A DNA stretch of 64,000 nt from Allomuricauda sp. TY007 (lineage in GTDB: Bacteria; Bacteroidota; Bacteroidia; Flavobacteriales; Flavobacteriaceae), in NCBI RefSeq assembly GCF_010468565.1, contig NZ_WUEG01000005.1:62001-126000 (forward strand). Direction: 5' to 3'. Shown one piece after another: positions 23,406 through 33,111 of this stretch (the first letter of the stretch is position 1; every line of letters starts with the position of its first letter). The notes under the pieces were generated by a model. It worked only from the letters and a program-made list of their open reading frames with translations, did no database searches and had not been told where the DNA came from. A program made the position numbers and the translations under genes.

Positions 23406-25964
23406 ATGGACGATAATTTTTCCCCCAGAGTAAAAGACGTTATAGCATACAGCAAGGAAGAAGCCCTGAGACTGGGCCATGATTTTATTGGCACGGAGCA
23501 CCTTATGCTAGGTCTTTTAAGAGACGGAAATGGCAAAGCCATAAATATATTGGATGCACTCGATGTGGATTTAGATCACCTGCGTAGAAAGGTGGAAATC
23601 CTAAGTCCCGCAAATCCGAATACAGGAACTATACAGAAGGACAAAAAGAATCTTCACCTGACCCGCCAAGCAGAACGGGCCCTGAAGACCACTTTTTTGG
23701 AAGCAAAGCTCTTCCAAAGTTCTTCCATCAACACAGCACATTTGCTGCTCTGTATTTTGAGGAACGAGAATGATCCAACAACCAAACTATTGCACAAACT
23801 GAAAGTGGACTATGACAATGTCAAGGAACAGTTCAAGTCCATGATTACCAGCGATGATGATTTTATAGACACCCCACAGGCGGAATCTTTTCCAGGGGAT
23901 ACAGACGATATGGGAGATAGCAAAGAAAGTTCTTTCGGTTCCGGAAGCGCTGCACAAAAAGGAAACAAAAAATCCAAGACCCCAGTTTTGGACAATTTTG
24001 GACGCGACCTTACCCGTTTGGCCGAAGAGAACAAATTGGATCCCGTAGTGGGCAGAGAAAAGGAAATTGAGCGTGTTTCCCAAATATTGAGCAGGCGTAA
24101 AAAGAACAACCCCTTGCTTATTGGTGAACCCGGTGTAGGTAAAAGTGCCATCGCCGAAGGATTGGCACTACGCATTATCAACAAGAAGGTTTCCCGCATA
24201 CTTTACAATAAGCGAGTAGTAACCTTGGACCTTGCCTCTTTGGTGGCCGGTACAAAGTACCGCGGCCAGTTCGAGGAACGTATGAAAGCCGTTATGAACG
24301 AACTGGAGAAGAATGACGACATCATCCTGTTCATTGACGAGATTCACACCATTGTGGGTGCAGGTGGTGCAACTGGAAGCCTGGATGCCTCCAACATGTT
24401 CAAACCTGCATTGGCCAGAGGCGAAATTCAATGTATCGGGGCCACAACGTTGGACGAGTACAGACAATACATAGAAAAAGATGGTGCTTTGGAACGTCGT
24501 TTCCAAAAAGTAATGGTAGAGCCCACTTCCGTGGAAGAAACCATCGAAATTTTGATGAACATCAAAGGCAAGTACGAAGAACACCACAATGTAAATTATA
24601 CGGACGAGGCTATTTTGGCCTGTGTAAAATTGACCAACCGTTACATGACGGACCGCTTTTTACCGGACAAGGCCATTGACGCCTTGGATGAAGCCGGGTC
24701 AAGAGTACACATCGTCAACATGGATGTTCCCAAACAGATTTTGGAACTGGAAAGCCAACTCGAAGATGTTCGAGAGCTGAAGAACAGCGTTGTCAAAAAA
24801 CAGAAATACGAAGAAGCTGCTAAGCTAAGGGATGATGAAAAACGTCTGGAAAAAGAATTGGCAACCGCACAGGAGCGTTGGGAGGAAGAAAGCAAACTTC
24901 ACAGGGAAACCGTATCCGAAGACAATGTTGCCGATGTTGTTTCCATGATGAGCGGTATACCCGTAAACAGAATAGCGCAGACCGAAAGCAACAAATTGGC
25001 AGAACTGCCCAATCTTATCAAAGGATTTGTAATCGGTCAAGATGAAGCTGTATCCAAGGTAGCAAGAGCAATCCAAAGGAACCGTGCCGGGCTTAAGGAC
25101 CCGAACAAACCCATTGGCTCGTTCATTTTCTTGGGCCAAACCGGGGTTGGTAAAACCCAATTGGCAAAAATTTTGGCCAAGGAACTATTTGATTCCGAAG
25201 ATGCCTTGATACGAATCGATATGAGCGAATACATGGAAAAATTCGCCATTTCAAGATTGGTAGGAGCGCCTCCGGGATATGTAGGTTACGAAGAAGGTGG
25301 ACAGTTGACCGAAAAAGTTCGTCGTAAGCCTTACTCCGTGATTTTATTGGACGAAGTGGAGAAAGCCCATCCCGATGTATTCAATATGTTGCTGCAAGTG
25401 TTGGATGATGGCTTCCTTACCGATAGTCTTGGACGTAAAATTGATTTTAGGAACACTATCATAATCATGACTTCCAATATCGGTGCAAGACAATTGAAGG
25501 ATTTTGGACAGGGAGTTGGTTTTGGTACCGCTGCAAAAAAGGCACAGGCCGACGACCATCAGAAAAGCGTTATCGAAAACGCATTGAAAAAAGCCTTTGC
25601 TCCCGAATTCTTAAACAGGATAGACGATGTAGTAGTCTTTAATTCTTTGGAAAGAGAGGATATCCACAAAATCATTGATATAGAACTGAACAAGCTCTAT
25701 AAAAGAATCAAGGAAATTGGTTACGATTTAAATCTATCCGACAAAGCCAAGGACTATATCGCCGACAAAGGCTTTGATAAGCAATATGGAGCACGACCAC
25801 TCAAGAGGGCCATCCAAAAATATATAGAGGATGCCCTCGCCGAGGAAATCGTAAACTCCAAATTGGAAGAGGGCGACAGTATTTTTATGGACTTGGATGA
25901 AGAAAAAGAAGAACTCACCATTAAAATAAAAAAAGCTGAAAAATCACCTGAGGCTGAAAAATAA
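23406..25964 (+). CDS. clpC: ClpC-type AAA+ unfoldase of the Clp protease
   Basis: A protein of 852 residues from the ATG at 23406; the frame opens earlier at a TTG (23388), but MDDNFSPRVKD is the typical N-terminus. It has two Clp_N repeats (about 1-145), AAA module 1 (GEPGVGKSA), a middle UVR-like segment (KYEEAAKLRDDEKRLE) that marks ClpC rather than ClpB, AAA module 2 (GQTGVGKTQ), and a VGF segment at the place of the ClpP-binding loop. It unfolds substrates and feeds them to ClpP. A strong terminator follows. Confidence 0.93.
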   Translation: MDDNFSPRVKDVIAYSKEEALRLGHDFIGTEHLMLGLLRDGNGKAINILDALDVDLDHLRRKVEILSPANPNTGTIQKDKKNLHLTRQAERALKTTFLEAKLFQSSSINTAHLLLCILRNENDPTTKLLHKLKVDYDNVKEQFKSMITSDDDFIDTPQAESFPGDTDDMGDSKESSFGSGSAAQKGNKKSKTPVLDNFGRDLTRLAEENKLDPVVGREKEIERVSQILSRRKKNNPLLIGEPGVGKSAIAEGLALRIINKKVSRILYNKRVVTLDLASLVAGTKYRGQFEERMKAVMNELEKNDDIILFIDEIHTIVGAGGATGSLDASNMFKPALARGEIQCIGATTLDEYRQYIEKDGALERRFQKVMVEPTSVEETIEILMNIKGKYEEHHNVNYTDEAILACVKLTNRYMTDRFLPDKAIDALDEAGSRVHIVNMDVPKQILELESQLEDVRELKNSVVKKQKYEEAAKLRDDEKRLEKELATAQERWEEESKLHRETVSEDNVADVVSMMSGIPVNRIAQTESNKLAELPNLIKGFVIGQDEAVSKVARAIQRNRAGLKDPNKPIGSFIFLGQTGVGKTQLAKILAKELFDSEDALIRIDMSEYMEKFAISRLVGAPPGYVGYEEGGQLTEKVRRKPYSVILLDEVEKAHPDVFNMLLQVLDDGFLTDSLGRKIDFRNTIIIMTSNIGARQLKDFGQGVGFGTAAKKAQADDHQKSVIENALKKAFAPEFLNRIDDVVVFNSLEREDIHKIIDIELNKLYKRIKEIGYDLNLSDKAKDYIADKGFDKQYGARPLKRAIQKYIEDALAEEIVNSKLEEGDSIFMDLDEEKEELTIKIKKAEKSPEAEK

Positions 25965-25980
25965 AACCTGATAAAACTTT

Positions 25981-26011
25981 AAAAAAAGCTGACTACTGTC
26001 AGCTTTTTTTT
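25981..26011 (+). terminator. intrinsic terminator of clpC
   Basis: AAGCTGAC and GTCAGCTT with a 4-base loop, preceded by an A-run and followed by eight T. It lies 17 bases after the clpC stop. Confidence 0.88.
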
Positions 26012-26121
26012 ATGCCTTGAATTTACCATACATAAGATATTTTAGCGTTTAATCTATTATTTTTCCGTTGACTGTCCCTCCCCGCTACTTTCGTAAGCGA
26101 GACACTATAATTACATTGGGG

Positions 26122-26541
26122 ATGAAAATTACTTCTAATAAGAAGACTGTGGTGGTACGCGAGTATCGCCTGGAGGTCGGGACCGTGCAAGTTTTTGACA
26201 ACTATATGGTCGCTTCTTTTGATGAAGGTGCTACTATAACTCTAGAAAGGACCTATCAAATCATTGGAATTTCGGAAATACACTTTAGAGACAAAGACTT
26301 TGGCTATATCAGCCTTAGAAAGAACTCCTATGCGATAGACCCTACTGTATACAATTACCTCAGAGGCCTGGACAACTTAAAGGCCTTTGCCATAGTCTCC
26401 AAAAAGGAGATAGATATGCACAATTTCAACATTGAAAAAATGTTCTACAAAAAACCAATGGAGTTTTTTATAGAATTTGACAATGCTTTGGATTGGGTGC
26501 TAAAAAGAATAAAACCAAAAAAGGGAAGAAACAGTGCCTAA
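26122..26541 (+). CDS. hypothetical protein, possibly SpoIIAA/STAS-like
   Basis: A protein of 139 residues from the ATG at 26122; a TTG at 26068 would add 18 residues of unlikely composition. It is a mixed alpha/beta soluble protein with no signal peptide. The alternation of strands and helices (NYMVASFDEGATITLERTYQII, FGYISLRKNSYAI, LKAFAIVSKKEI) and the length suggest a SpoIIAA-like or STAS-like fold, but no diagnostic motif confirms it. Its stop abuts the stop of the convergent nnr gene with no base between. Confidence 0.65.
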   Translation: MKITSNKKTVVVREYRLEVGTVQVFDNYMVASFDEGATITLERTYQIIGISEIHFRDKDFGYISLRKNSYAIDPTVYNYLRGLDNLKAFAIVSKKEIDMHNFNIEKMFYKKPMEFFIEFDNALDWVLKRIKPKKGRNSA

Positions 26542-28080
26542 CTACTGGGCATTATCCTTCTGTTCCATTTCCGGCTGACGGAACAGTTCGGAATAGGCAT
26601 TTCCAATATGTTCCACAAGTATGGATGCCTTAAGCGCCTCATAACCTGTTGAGGGTACCGCTAAATCTCCTGCCAAACCGTGCAGGTACACACCAAATAT
26701 GGCTGCCTTTACAGATGAATAGCCTTGTGCGATAAGCCCGGTAATCATCCCTGTTAAAACATCGCCACTCCCCGCTGTTGCCATACCAGGGTTTCCTGTA
26801 GTATTAACATAGCCTTTACCATTATATATAGTAACCGTATGTGCTCCTTTTATAACCACCACTAGATTATACTTGGATGCAAATGCCTTGGTTTTTTCCA
26901 ACTTTTCAAAATCAGATGACCAACGTCCGATCAATCGCTCCAATTCCTTTGGATGAGGGGTTAGAACCGATAAGTTGGGGACATCCTTGAGCATTTCCGG
27001 GTTTTGGGACAGCATGTTCAATCCATCCGCATCAATGACCATGGGAGTATCGACCTTTTTCAAAAAAGCACTGAAAGCCGAAACCGTATCATCATCTTGG
27101 CCAATTCCGATCCCTATTCCCACCACCGAAGGTTCAAAAGGAATCTCTATTTCCGAAATACACTTCTCCCGAGATCCTGTCAATACCATTACTTCAGGAA
27201 TCGCTGTTTGCAAAGAATCATACCCGCATTTGGGCACAAAGGCGGTCACCAAACCACTTCCAACGCTCAAACTGGCATTGGCAGCCAATTGTACGGCACC
27301 AATCTTTCCATAACTTCCACCAATGATAACGGAATGACCATAAATCCCCTTATGCGAAAACTTAAGTCGCGGCCGGTATATGGGCAGCACCTCCGGTCTG
27401 CCTATAAGCTCATAATCAACATCCGTTTTAGCAATAAAATCTTGATCCAGACCAATATCCAGAATCTCCCATTGGTTAACATATACACCTGTTTCCGGTA
27501 AAAAGAAAACCAATTTGGGCACTTGAAAGCTCAAAACATAACTAGCCCGAATCACAAACTCCGCTTCCCACGGACTTCTGTCCACAGGCAATCCCGACGG
27601 AACATCCACGGACAATACAAAAGCCTGGGAAGCATTAATGTGCTGTATCAAATTACCAACCCAATCATCCGGAGGGCGATTGAGCCCGATACCAAAAATG
27701 GCATCCACCACAATATCATTAAGTGTTATTTGGGGCAAGTCACTTTCTATATTGATAAAATCCGGCCAAACTTTTTGCTCCTTCAACCGTTCTAAGTTCA
27801 ACAGAAAATCCTCCGAACGTTTATCACTATAATTTACCACATACACTTCAGTGGAATAACCGTGTTCATTCAATTTTCTGGCAAGTACCAAACCATCTCC
27901 CCCATTATTTCCTATTCCACAGAACAATTTAATATTGACCTTGGTGCCTCGCAAACGGGAATGCATCCATTCGAACAACTGGGTAGCGGCACGCTCCATC
28001 AGTTCATCGCTCTTTATTCCCTCTTTTTGGATTGTGGATTTATCAGCCTGATAGATTTGATGTGCATTAAAAATTTTCAT
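26542..28080 (-). CDS. nnr: bifunctional NAD(P)H-hydrate epimerase/dehydratase
   Basis: A protein of 512 residues that fuses two repair enzymes. The N-terminal YjeF_N domain (about 1-215; GIGNNGGDGL) epimerises damaged NAD(P)H hydrate. The C-terminal ribokinase-like domain (about 225-505; GNPGMATAGSGDVLTGM) dehydrates the S-form using ADP. This is the normal bacterial Nnr architecture. It is a single gene transcribed towards the 26122-26541 gene with no intergenic base and no terminator between them. Confidence 0.95.
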   Translation of the reverse strand: MKIFNAHQIYQADKSTIQKEGIKSDELMERAATQLFEWMHSRLRGTKVNIKLFCGIGNNGGDGLVLARKLNEHGYSTEVYVVNYSDKRSEDFLLNLERLKEQKVWPDFINIESDLPQITLNDIVVDAIFGIGLNRPPDDWVGNLIQHINASQAFVLSVDVPSGLPVDRSPWEAEFVIRASYVLSFQVPKLVFFLPETGVYVNQWEILDIGLDQDFIAKTDVDYELIGRPEVLPIYRPRLKFSHKGIYGHSVIIGGSYGKIGAVQLAANASLSVGSGLVTAFVPKCGYDSLQTAIPEVMVLTGSREKCISEIEIPFEPSVVGIGIGIGQDDDTVSAFSAFLKKVDTPMVIDADGLNMLSQNPEMLKDVPNLSVLTPHPKELERLIGRWSSDFEKLEKTKAFASKYNLVVVIKGAHTVTIYNGKGYVNTTGNPGMATAGSGDVLTGMITGLIAQGYSSVKAAIFGVYLHGLAGDLAVPSTGYEALKASILVEHIGNAYSELFRQPEMEQKDNAQ

Positions 28081-28134
28081 TCAGCAATAAAAAATGGTTA
28101 TTTATAAAGATTTCGTAAAAAACAACGCCAACGA

Positions 28135-28165
28135 TTTGATGGAGTATTCAAAAGTACTACATTTA
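28135..28165 (+). promoter_or_regulatory. promoter of the thr operon
   Basis: TTTG (28135-28138), a 19-base spacer and TACATTTA (28158-28165) match the Bacteroidota promoter with one mismatch. The predicted start near 28172 lies just before the leader peptide. Confidence 0.6.
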
Positions 28166-28183
28166 TCACCTCATTAACGAGCA

Positions 28184-28273
28184 ATGGAGTTAAAACAAAC
28201 GGATAGTAACCTTAATTTGATGAATCCCTTTTCATCTACCTTCACTATTACCATTACCACCCCTTTGGGGTAA
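28184..28273 (+). CDS. thrL: thr operon leader peptide
   Basis: A 29-residue ORF lies between the thr promoter and thrA. Its C-terminal part reads STFTITITTPLG, a run of Thr and Ile codons (ACC, ACT, ATT) immediately followed by a stop. This is the hallmark of a leader peptide for transcription attenuation, where ribosome stalling at Thr or Ile codons signals amino acid shortage. The stop region can form ACCCC/GGGGT. A U-run follows at 28298-28303, and AAACGGA (28197-28203) could pair with TCCGTTT (28294-28300), but a clear terminator/antiterminator pair was not resolved by eye. Confidence 0.75.
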   Translation: MELKQTDSNLNLMNPFSSTFTITITTPLG

Positions 28274-28338
28274 GTCTGCTATATATAATTCCGTCCGTTT
28301 TTTAATCTATTTACAATTTTTTTCAACACTATTTCTTT

Positions 28339-30783
28339 ATGAAAGTCTTAAAATTTGGAGGCACTTCTGTTGCCAATCCAGAACATATAAATAAGGTCAA
28401 ATCCATCCTCAACAACCAAAATAACGAGCAAATTGCCGTTGTGGTATCAGCCTTTGGAGGTGTAACCGACCTACTCTTGAATGCATCGCGTTTGGCATCC
28501 GAACAAGATGAAAGCTACAAAAACAGCCTCAAAGAAATTGAGGACAGACACATTTCCGCCATCAGGGAATTGATCCCCGTAAAATCGCAAAGTGCCGCTT
28601 TGAGCAAAGTAAAAAGCGAACTCAATATTTTGGAAACTTTGCTGGAAGGTGCTTTTTTAATTGGTGAACTCACTCCCAAATTGTCTGACAAAATTGTTAG
28701 CTATGGCGAATTGCTATCGTCCTTCATCATTAGCGAGTTCCTAAAATCCGAAGGATTGGACGTTACTTTTAAAGATAGCAGGGAACTCATTAAAACCGAC
28801 AACAATTTCGGAAAGGCCAATGTGGATTTCAACATAACCAATGCCAATTGCGAGACGTATTTTATATCCACAGAAAACCAAATCACAATTTTACCTGGGT
28901 TCGTGGCATCTAGCAAAAGTGGAAATCTTACTACCCTCGGCAGAGGCGGCTCCGATTATACCGCCGCCATTATCGCCGCTGCCGTAGATGCGGAAATATT
29001 AGAAATATGGACCGACGTTAGCGGTATGTACACCGCTAACCCCAAACTGGTAAAGCAGGCAAAATGTATCGCCAACATAAGCTACCAAGAAGCCATGGAA
29101 CTGTCCCATTTTGGAGCCAAAGTATTGTATCCCCCTACCATCCAACCGATTTTGGGCAAAGAAATTCCTATTGCGATAAAAAATACTTTTGACCCAGATA
29201 GCCCCGGAACCTTGATTACCAAAAACAACAATGGGAATGGGAAAACAGTGCGAGGCATCAGCCATGTGGGCAACATAAGCCTTCTGTCATTGGAAGGGCC
29301 CGGTATGATCGGGATTCCTGGAATTTCCAAGCGTTTTTTCGAAACCCTTTCCGTAAAGAACATCAGTATTGTCCTGATTACCCAAGCATCATCCGAGCAT
29401 TCCATCTGTGTAGGGATTGCCGATGAAGATGTGGACATGGCAGCCGAAGCGGTCAACGAGACCTTTGAATATGAAATATCAAGGAAAAAGATAAAACCCG
29501 TTATCGTTGAAAAAGACCTTACCATTGTAGCCTTGGTGGGGGACAACATGAAAAGTCACCAAGGGTTGAGCGGTAAAATGTTCAGTACTTTGGGCAAGAA
29601 CAATGTAAATATTAGGGCAATCGCCCAAGGGGCATCGGAACGTAATATTTCTGCAGTCATCAAAAAAGAGGATGTAAAAAAAGCGCTGAACGCGTTGCAC
29701 GAAACCTTTTTCGAGGAAAACATTAAACAGCTTAACCTCTTCGTGATGGGCGTTGGCAATGTGGGTTCCAAATTTTTGCAGCAAATCCGTCAGCAAAAAA
29801 AATATTTAAAAGAAGAGCTAAAACTTAATGTTCGAGTTATTGGAATCAGCAACTCCAGAAAAATGGCTTTTGATGAAAGTGGAATTTCACTCAAAGACTG
29901 GGAAAAAGTAATAGGTCAGGGAGAACCTGCCAATAAAGAAGCATTTTTTAGCCGCGTCAATGCACTAAACTATCGCAACAGTATTTTTGTGGACAATACG
30001 GCCAGTGCCGAAGTCTCTGAAAGCTATTCGAGCTATCTCAAAAACAGTATTTCCGTGGTCACTTGTAATAAAATTGCATCCTCTTCGGATTACGAGTACT
30101 ACAAGGAACTAAAACACTTGGCCAAGGAATACAGTGCCCCTTATTTGTTCGAGACCAATGTGGGGGCCGGTTTGCCCATTATTGACACCCTAAAGCACTT
30201 GATCGCTTCGGGTGACAAAGTGAGAAAAATTCAGGCTGTGCTATCCGGTAGTTTAAATTTTGTCTTCAACAGTTTTAATGATACCACTACTTTCCACGAT
30301 GTGGTAAAGCAGGCACAGGAACAGGGTTATACAGAACCCGACCCCACCATCGATTTAAGTGGTGTCGACGTCATGCGTAAAATCTTGATTCTAGCTCGGG
30401 AAAGTGGCCATCAATTGGATATTGAGGATATCGAAAACGAAGCATTCCTTCCCAAAGAAAGCCTAGAGGCCGATTCCAACGAAGCATTTTTTGAAAGCTT
30501 GAAAAAATATGAAGCTGACTTCCAAAAATTGTACAAAATTGCAGCCGATGCCGATAGCAAACTAAAATATGTGGCCCAATTTGAAGATGGAAAGGCCAAA
30601 GTGGGCTTACAGCAAATTCCAAAAGGACACGATTTTTACAACTTGGAGGGGAGCGACAACATTGTACTGTTCTTTACCGACCGTTATGTGGACCAACCTT
30701 TGATCATAAAAGGGGCCGGAGCAGGTGCCGATGTTACCGCATCGGGTATCTTTGCGGATATTGTTAGAATAGGTAATTTCTAG
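28339..30783 (+). CDS. thrA: bifunctional aspartokinase / homoserine dehydrogenase
   Basis: A protein of 814 residues, the length of E. coli ThrA. The N-terminal aspartokinase domain starts with KFGGTSV. Two ACT domains lie at about 315-455 (SLEGPGMIG, VALVGDNMKSHQG). The homoserine dehydrogenase domain begins with a Rossmann motif (VMGVGNVG, about residue 470) and contains TNVGAGLP. It catalyses the first and third steps from aspartate to threonine; the ACT domains usually bind threonine. It is the first structural gene behind the Thr/Ile leader peptide and is followed by thrB after 3 bases. Confidence 0.96.
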   Translation: MKVLKFGGTSVANPEHINKVKSILNNQNNEQIAVVVSAFGGVTDLLLNASRLASEQDESYKNSLKEIEDRHISAIRELIPVKSQSAALSKVKSELNILETLLEGAFLIGELTPKLSDKIVSYGELLSSFIISEFLKSEGLDVTFKDSRELIKTDNNFGKANVDFNITNANCETYFISTENQITILPGFVASSKSGNLTTLGRGGSDYTAAIIAAAVDAEILEIWTDVSGMYTANPKLVKQAKCIANISYQEAMELSHFGAKVLYPPTIQPILGKEIPIAIKNTFDPDSPGTLITKNNNGNGKTVRGISHVGNISLLSLEGPGMIGIPGISKRFFETLSVKNISIVLITQASSEHSICVGIADEDVDMAAEAVNETFEYEISRKKIKPVIVEKDLTIVALVGDNMKSHQGLSGKMFSTLGKNNVNIRAIAQGASERNISAVIKKEDVKKALNALHETFFEENIKQLNLFVMGVGNVGSKFLQQIRQQKKYLKEELKLNVRVIGISNSRKMAFDESGISLKDWEKVIGQGEPANKEAFFSRVNALNYRNSIFVDNTASAEVSESYSSYLKNSISVVTCNKIASSSDYEYYKELKHLAKEYSAPYLFETNVGAGLPIIDTLKHLIASGDKVRKIQAVLSGSLNFVFNSFNDTTTFHDVVKQAQEQGYTEPDPTIDLSGVDVMRKILILARESGHQLDIEDIENEAFLPKESLEADSNEAFFESLKKYEADFQKLYKIAADADSKLKYVAQFEDGKAKVGLQQIPKGHDFYNLEGSDNIVLFFTDRYVDQPLIIKGAGAGADVTASGIFADIVRIGNF

Positions 30784-30786
30784 ATT

Positions 30787-31710
30787 ATGGAGGAAATCAA
30801 AGTATTTTGCCCGGCAACCATTGCCAACGTTTCCTGCGGATTTGACGTACTGGGTTTGGCACTCGATTCGGTCGGCGATGAAATGACCATTCGCAAAACT
30901 TCCGAAAAAGGCATTCGAATCACCAAAATAAAAGGGCAAGAGCTTCCTTTGGAAACGGAAAACAATGTAGCAGGCGTAGCGGGTTTGGCCTTTTTGGAAA
31001 AAAGCGATTACGATGGAGGTTTTGAAATTGAAATCGACAAACGCATTAAACCAGGAAGTGGTATTGGTAGCAGTGCGGCAAGTTCGACGGGGGCTGTTTG
31101 GGCCATGAACGAATTGTTGGGCAGGCCGTTTACCAAATTGGAATTAGTACAGTTTGCCATGCAAGGGGAAAAATTGGCCAGTGATGTGGCCCATGCCGAT
31201 AATGTGGCCCCAGCCATTTATGGTGGGTTCACCTTGGTTCGGAGTTATGAGCCACTGGACATTATCCCGATACCAACACCATCGGAATTATTCGCAACGG
31301 TCATCCATCCGCAGATTGAAATCAAAACCTCGGATTCCCGTAAAATTTTAAAGACCACTATTTCCATGCAACAGGGCATTCAACAGTGGGGCAATTTGGG
31401 CGGACTGGTCGCCGGACTGTTCCAGAATGATTACGAACTCATCGGACGCTCATTGCACGACCATATCGTGGAGCCCATCCGTTCCATTTTGATTCCCGCT
31501 TTCGATGATATTAAAAAAAATGCTCTTGAATCAGGTGCCTTGGGAAGTGGAATTTCAGGGTCGGGGCCATCAATTTTTGCCCTGAGCAAAGGCGAGGAAA
31601 CTGCCAAACGGGTGGCCGAGTCCATGAAAAAAACCTATCAAAATATTGGGGTGGATTTCGATATTCACATTTCCAAAGTCAACAGCCAAGGGATAAAAAA
31701 AAATGCTTAA
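30787..31710 (+). CDS. thrB: homoserine kinase
   Basis: A protein of 307 residues of the GHMP kinase family. The N-terminus reads FCPATIANVSCGFDVLG, and the ATP-binding loop PGSGIGSSAAS lies near residues 90-100. The C-terminal glycine-rich GSGISGSGPSIFAL is the third GHMP motif. It phosphorylates homoserine, the substrate of ThrC. The gene is 3 bases after thrA and its end is 4 bases before the chosen thrC start, so the operon is tightly packed. Confidence 0.96.
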   Translation: MEEIKVFCPATIANVSCGFDVLGLALDSVGDEMTIRKTSEKGIRITKIKGQELPLETENNVAGVAGLAFLEKSDYDGGFEIEIDKRIKPGSGIGSSAASSTGAVWAMNELLGRPFTKLELVQFAMQGEKLASDVAHADNVAPAIYGGFTLVRSYEPLDIIPIPTPSELFATVIHPQIEIKTSDSRKILKTTISMQQGIQQWGNLGGLVAGLFQNDYELIGRSLHDHIVEPIRSILIPAFDDIKKNALESGALGSGISGSGPSIFALSKGEETAKRVAESMKKTYQNIGVDFDIHISKVNSQGIKKNA

Positions 31711-31714
31711 ATCC

Positions 31715-33010
31715 ATGAAATTCTACAGTCTAAACAACCAAAATATACAGGCCTCGTTCAAAGAGGCGGTCATAGCAGGAATCGCTCCGGACAAGGGACT
31801 CTACTTTCCGGAGAGCATCACACCACTTCCTACTGCTTTTTTTGAACATATTGAAGAGCTTTCCAATCAGGAAATAGCGTTCCAAGCCATTCATCAATTT
31901 GTAAACGAAGATATTCCTGATGAGGCCTTGAAAGAAATCATCGCCAATACGTTGGATTTTGATTTTCCTGTGGTCGACATCGAAGAAAATGTGGCCACCT
32001 TGGAGCTTTTTCACGGCCCCACCATGGCTTTTAAAGATGTTGGCGCGCGTTTTATGGCCAACTGCCTCGGTTACTTCTCTCAGGGAGAAAAACAAGATGT
32101 TACCGTTTTGGTGGCCACTTCAGGGGATACTGGTGGTGCCGTTGCCAATGGTTTTTTAGGGGTTGATGGTGTAAAAGTGGTTATCCTTTACCCTAGCGGA
32201 AAAGTGAGCGAAATACAAGAAAAACAATTGACCACATTGGGACAAAACATTGAGGCCATGGAAGTGGATGGCGTTTTTGATGATTGTCAACGCATGGTAA
32301 AGACTGCTTTTCTGGATACAGAGATCACGGACCATAAGAAATTGACCTCGGCAAATAGTATCAACGTGGCCAGATGGTTGCCCCAATTGTTCTATTTTTT
32401 ATTTGCCTACAAACAAGCAAAATCAAAAGGAAAGGAAATTGTTTTCTCCGTACCCTCTGGGAATTTTGGAAATATCTGTGCAGGGATGGTCGCCCAAAAA
32501 TTGGGTATGCCCGTCAAACATTTTGTGGCCTCCACCAATGTAAACGATGTGGTTCCCAAATTTATGGAGAATGGGGTATACAAACCGATGTCATCCATTG
32601 CCACTATTTCCAATGCCATGGATGTGGGCGACCCAAGCAATTTTGTACGGATTCGACATATGCACAAAAATGATTTGGAAACGCTCAAAGAGCACCTTTC
32701 CTCCTATGCATTTACAGATGAAGCCACCAAAACAACCATGAAAGAGGTATATTCCAAAACTGGATATGTCATGGACCCTCATGGAGCAGTAGGGTACTTA
32801 GGGTTTAAGGAATACCAAAAATCCCATCCAGATACCTATGGTATTTTCCTGGAAACGGCGCATCCTGTTAAGTTTTTGGATGTGGTGGAGGATACTTTGG
32901 GATTGAGTCCGAAAATCCCAAATCAAATTAAAAGGGTAATGCACAAACAGAAAAAGTCGCATCAAATCTCTGAATACGAAAATCTAAAATCCTATTTGCT
33001 CGATATTTAG
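31715..33010 (+). CDS. thrC: threonine synthase
   Basis: A protein of 431 residues from the ATG at 31715 (MKFYSLNNQN, the usual N-terminus). A start at 31703 would add four residues and overlap thrB by 8 bases. The PLP-binding Lys is in GPTMAFKDVGARF near residue 107, and the phosphate-binding loop is in VATSGDTGGAVA. It converts O-phosphohomoserine to threonine. It is the last gene of thrABC. Confidence 0.96.
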   Translation: MKFYSLNNQNIQASFKEAVIAGIAPDKGLYFPESITPLPTAFFEHIEELSNQEIAFQAIHQFVNEDIPDEALKEIIANTLDFDFPVVDIEENVATLELFHGPTMAFKDVGARFMANCLGYFSQGEKQDVTVLVATSGDTGGAVANGFLGVDGVKVVILYPSGKVSEIQEKQLTTLGQNIEAMEVDGVFDDCQRMVKTAFLDTEITDHKKLTSANSINVARWLPQLFYFLFAYKQAKSKGKEIVFSVPSGNFGNICAGMVAQKLGMPVKHFVASTNVNDVVPKFMENGVYKPMSSIATISNAMDVGDPSNFVRIRHMHKNDLETLKEHLSSYAFTDEATKTTMKEVYSKTGYVMDPHGAVGYLGFKEYQKSHPDTYGIFLETAHPVKFLDVVEDTLGLSPKIPNQIKRVMHKQKKSHQISEYENLKSYLLDI

Positions 33011-33111
33011 TCAAACACTCGGCAATTTTAACAAAGCGTTGTTTAAAACATTCTTTTGGATGAAGGTGCATCTGCGGTGAAATCAATAAATTTGCCTCAA
33101 AACCAAAAGGA

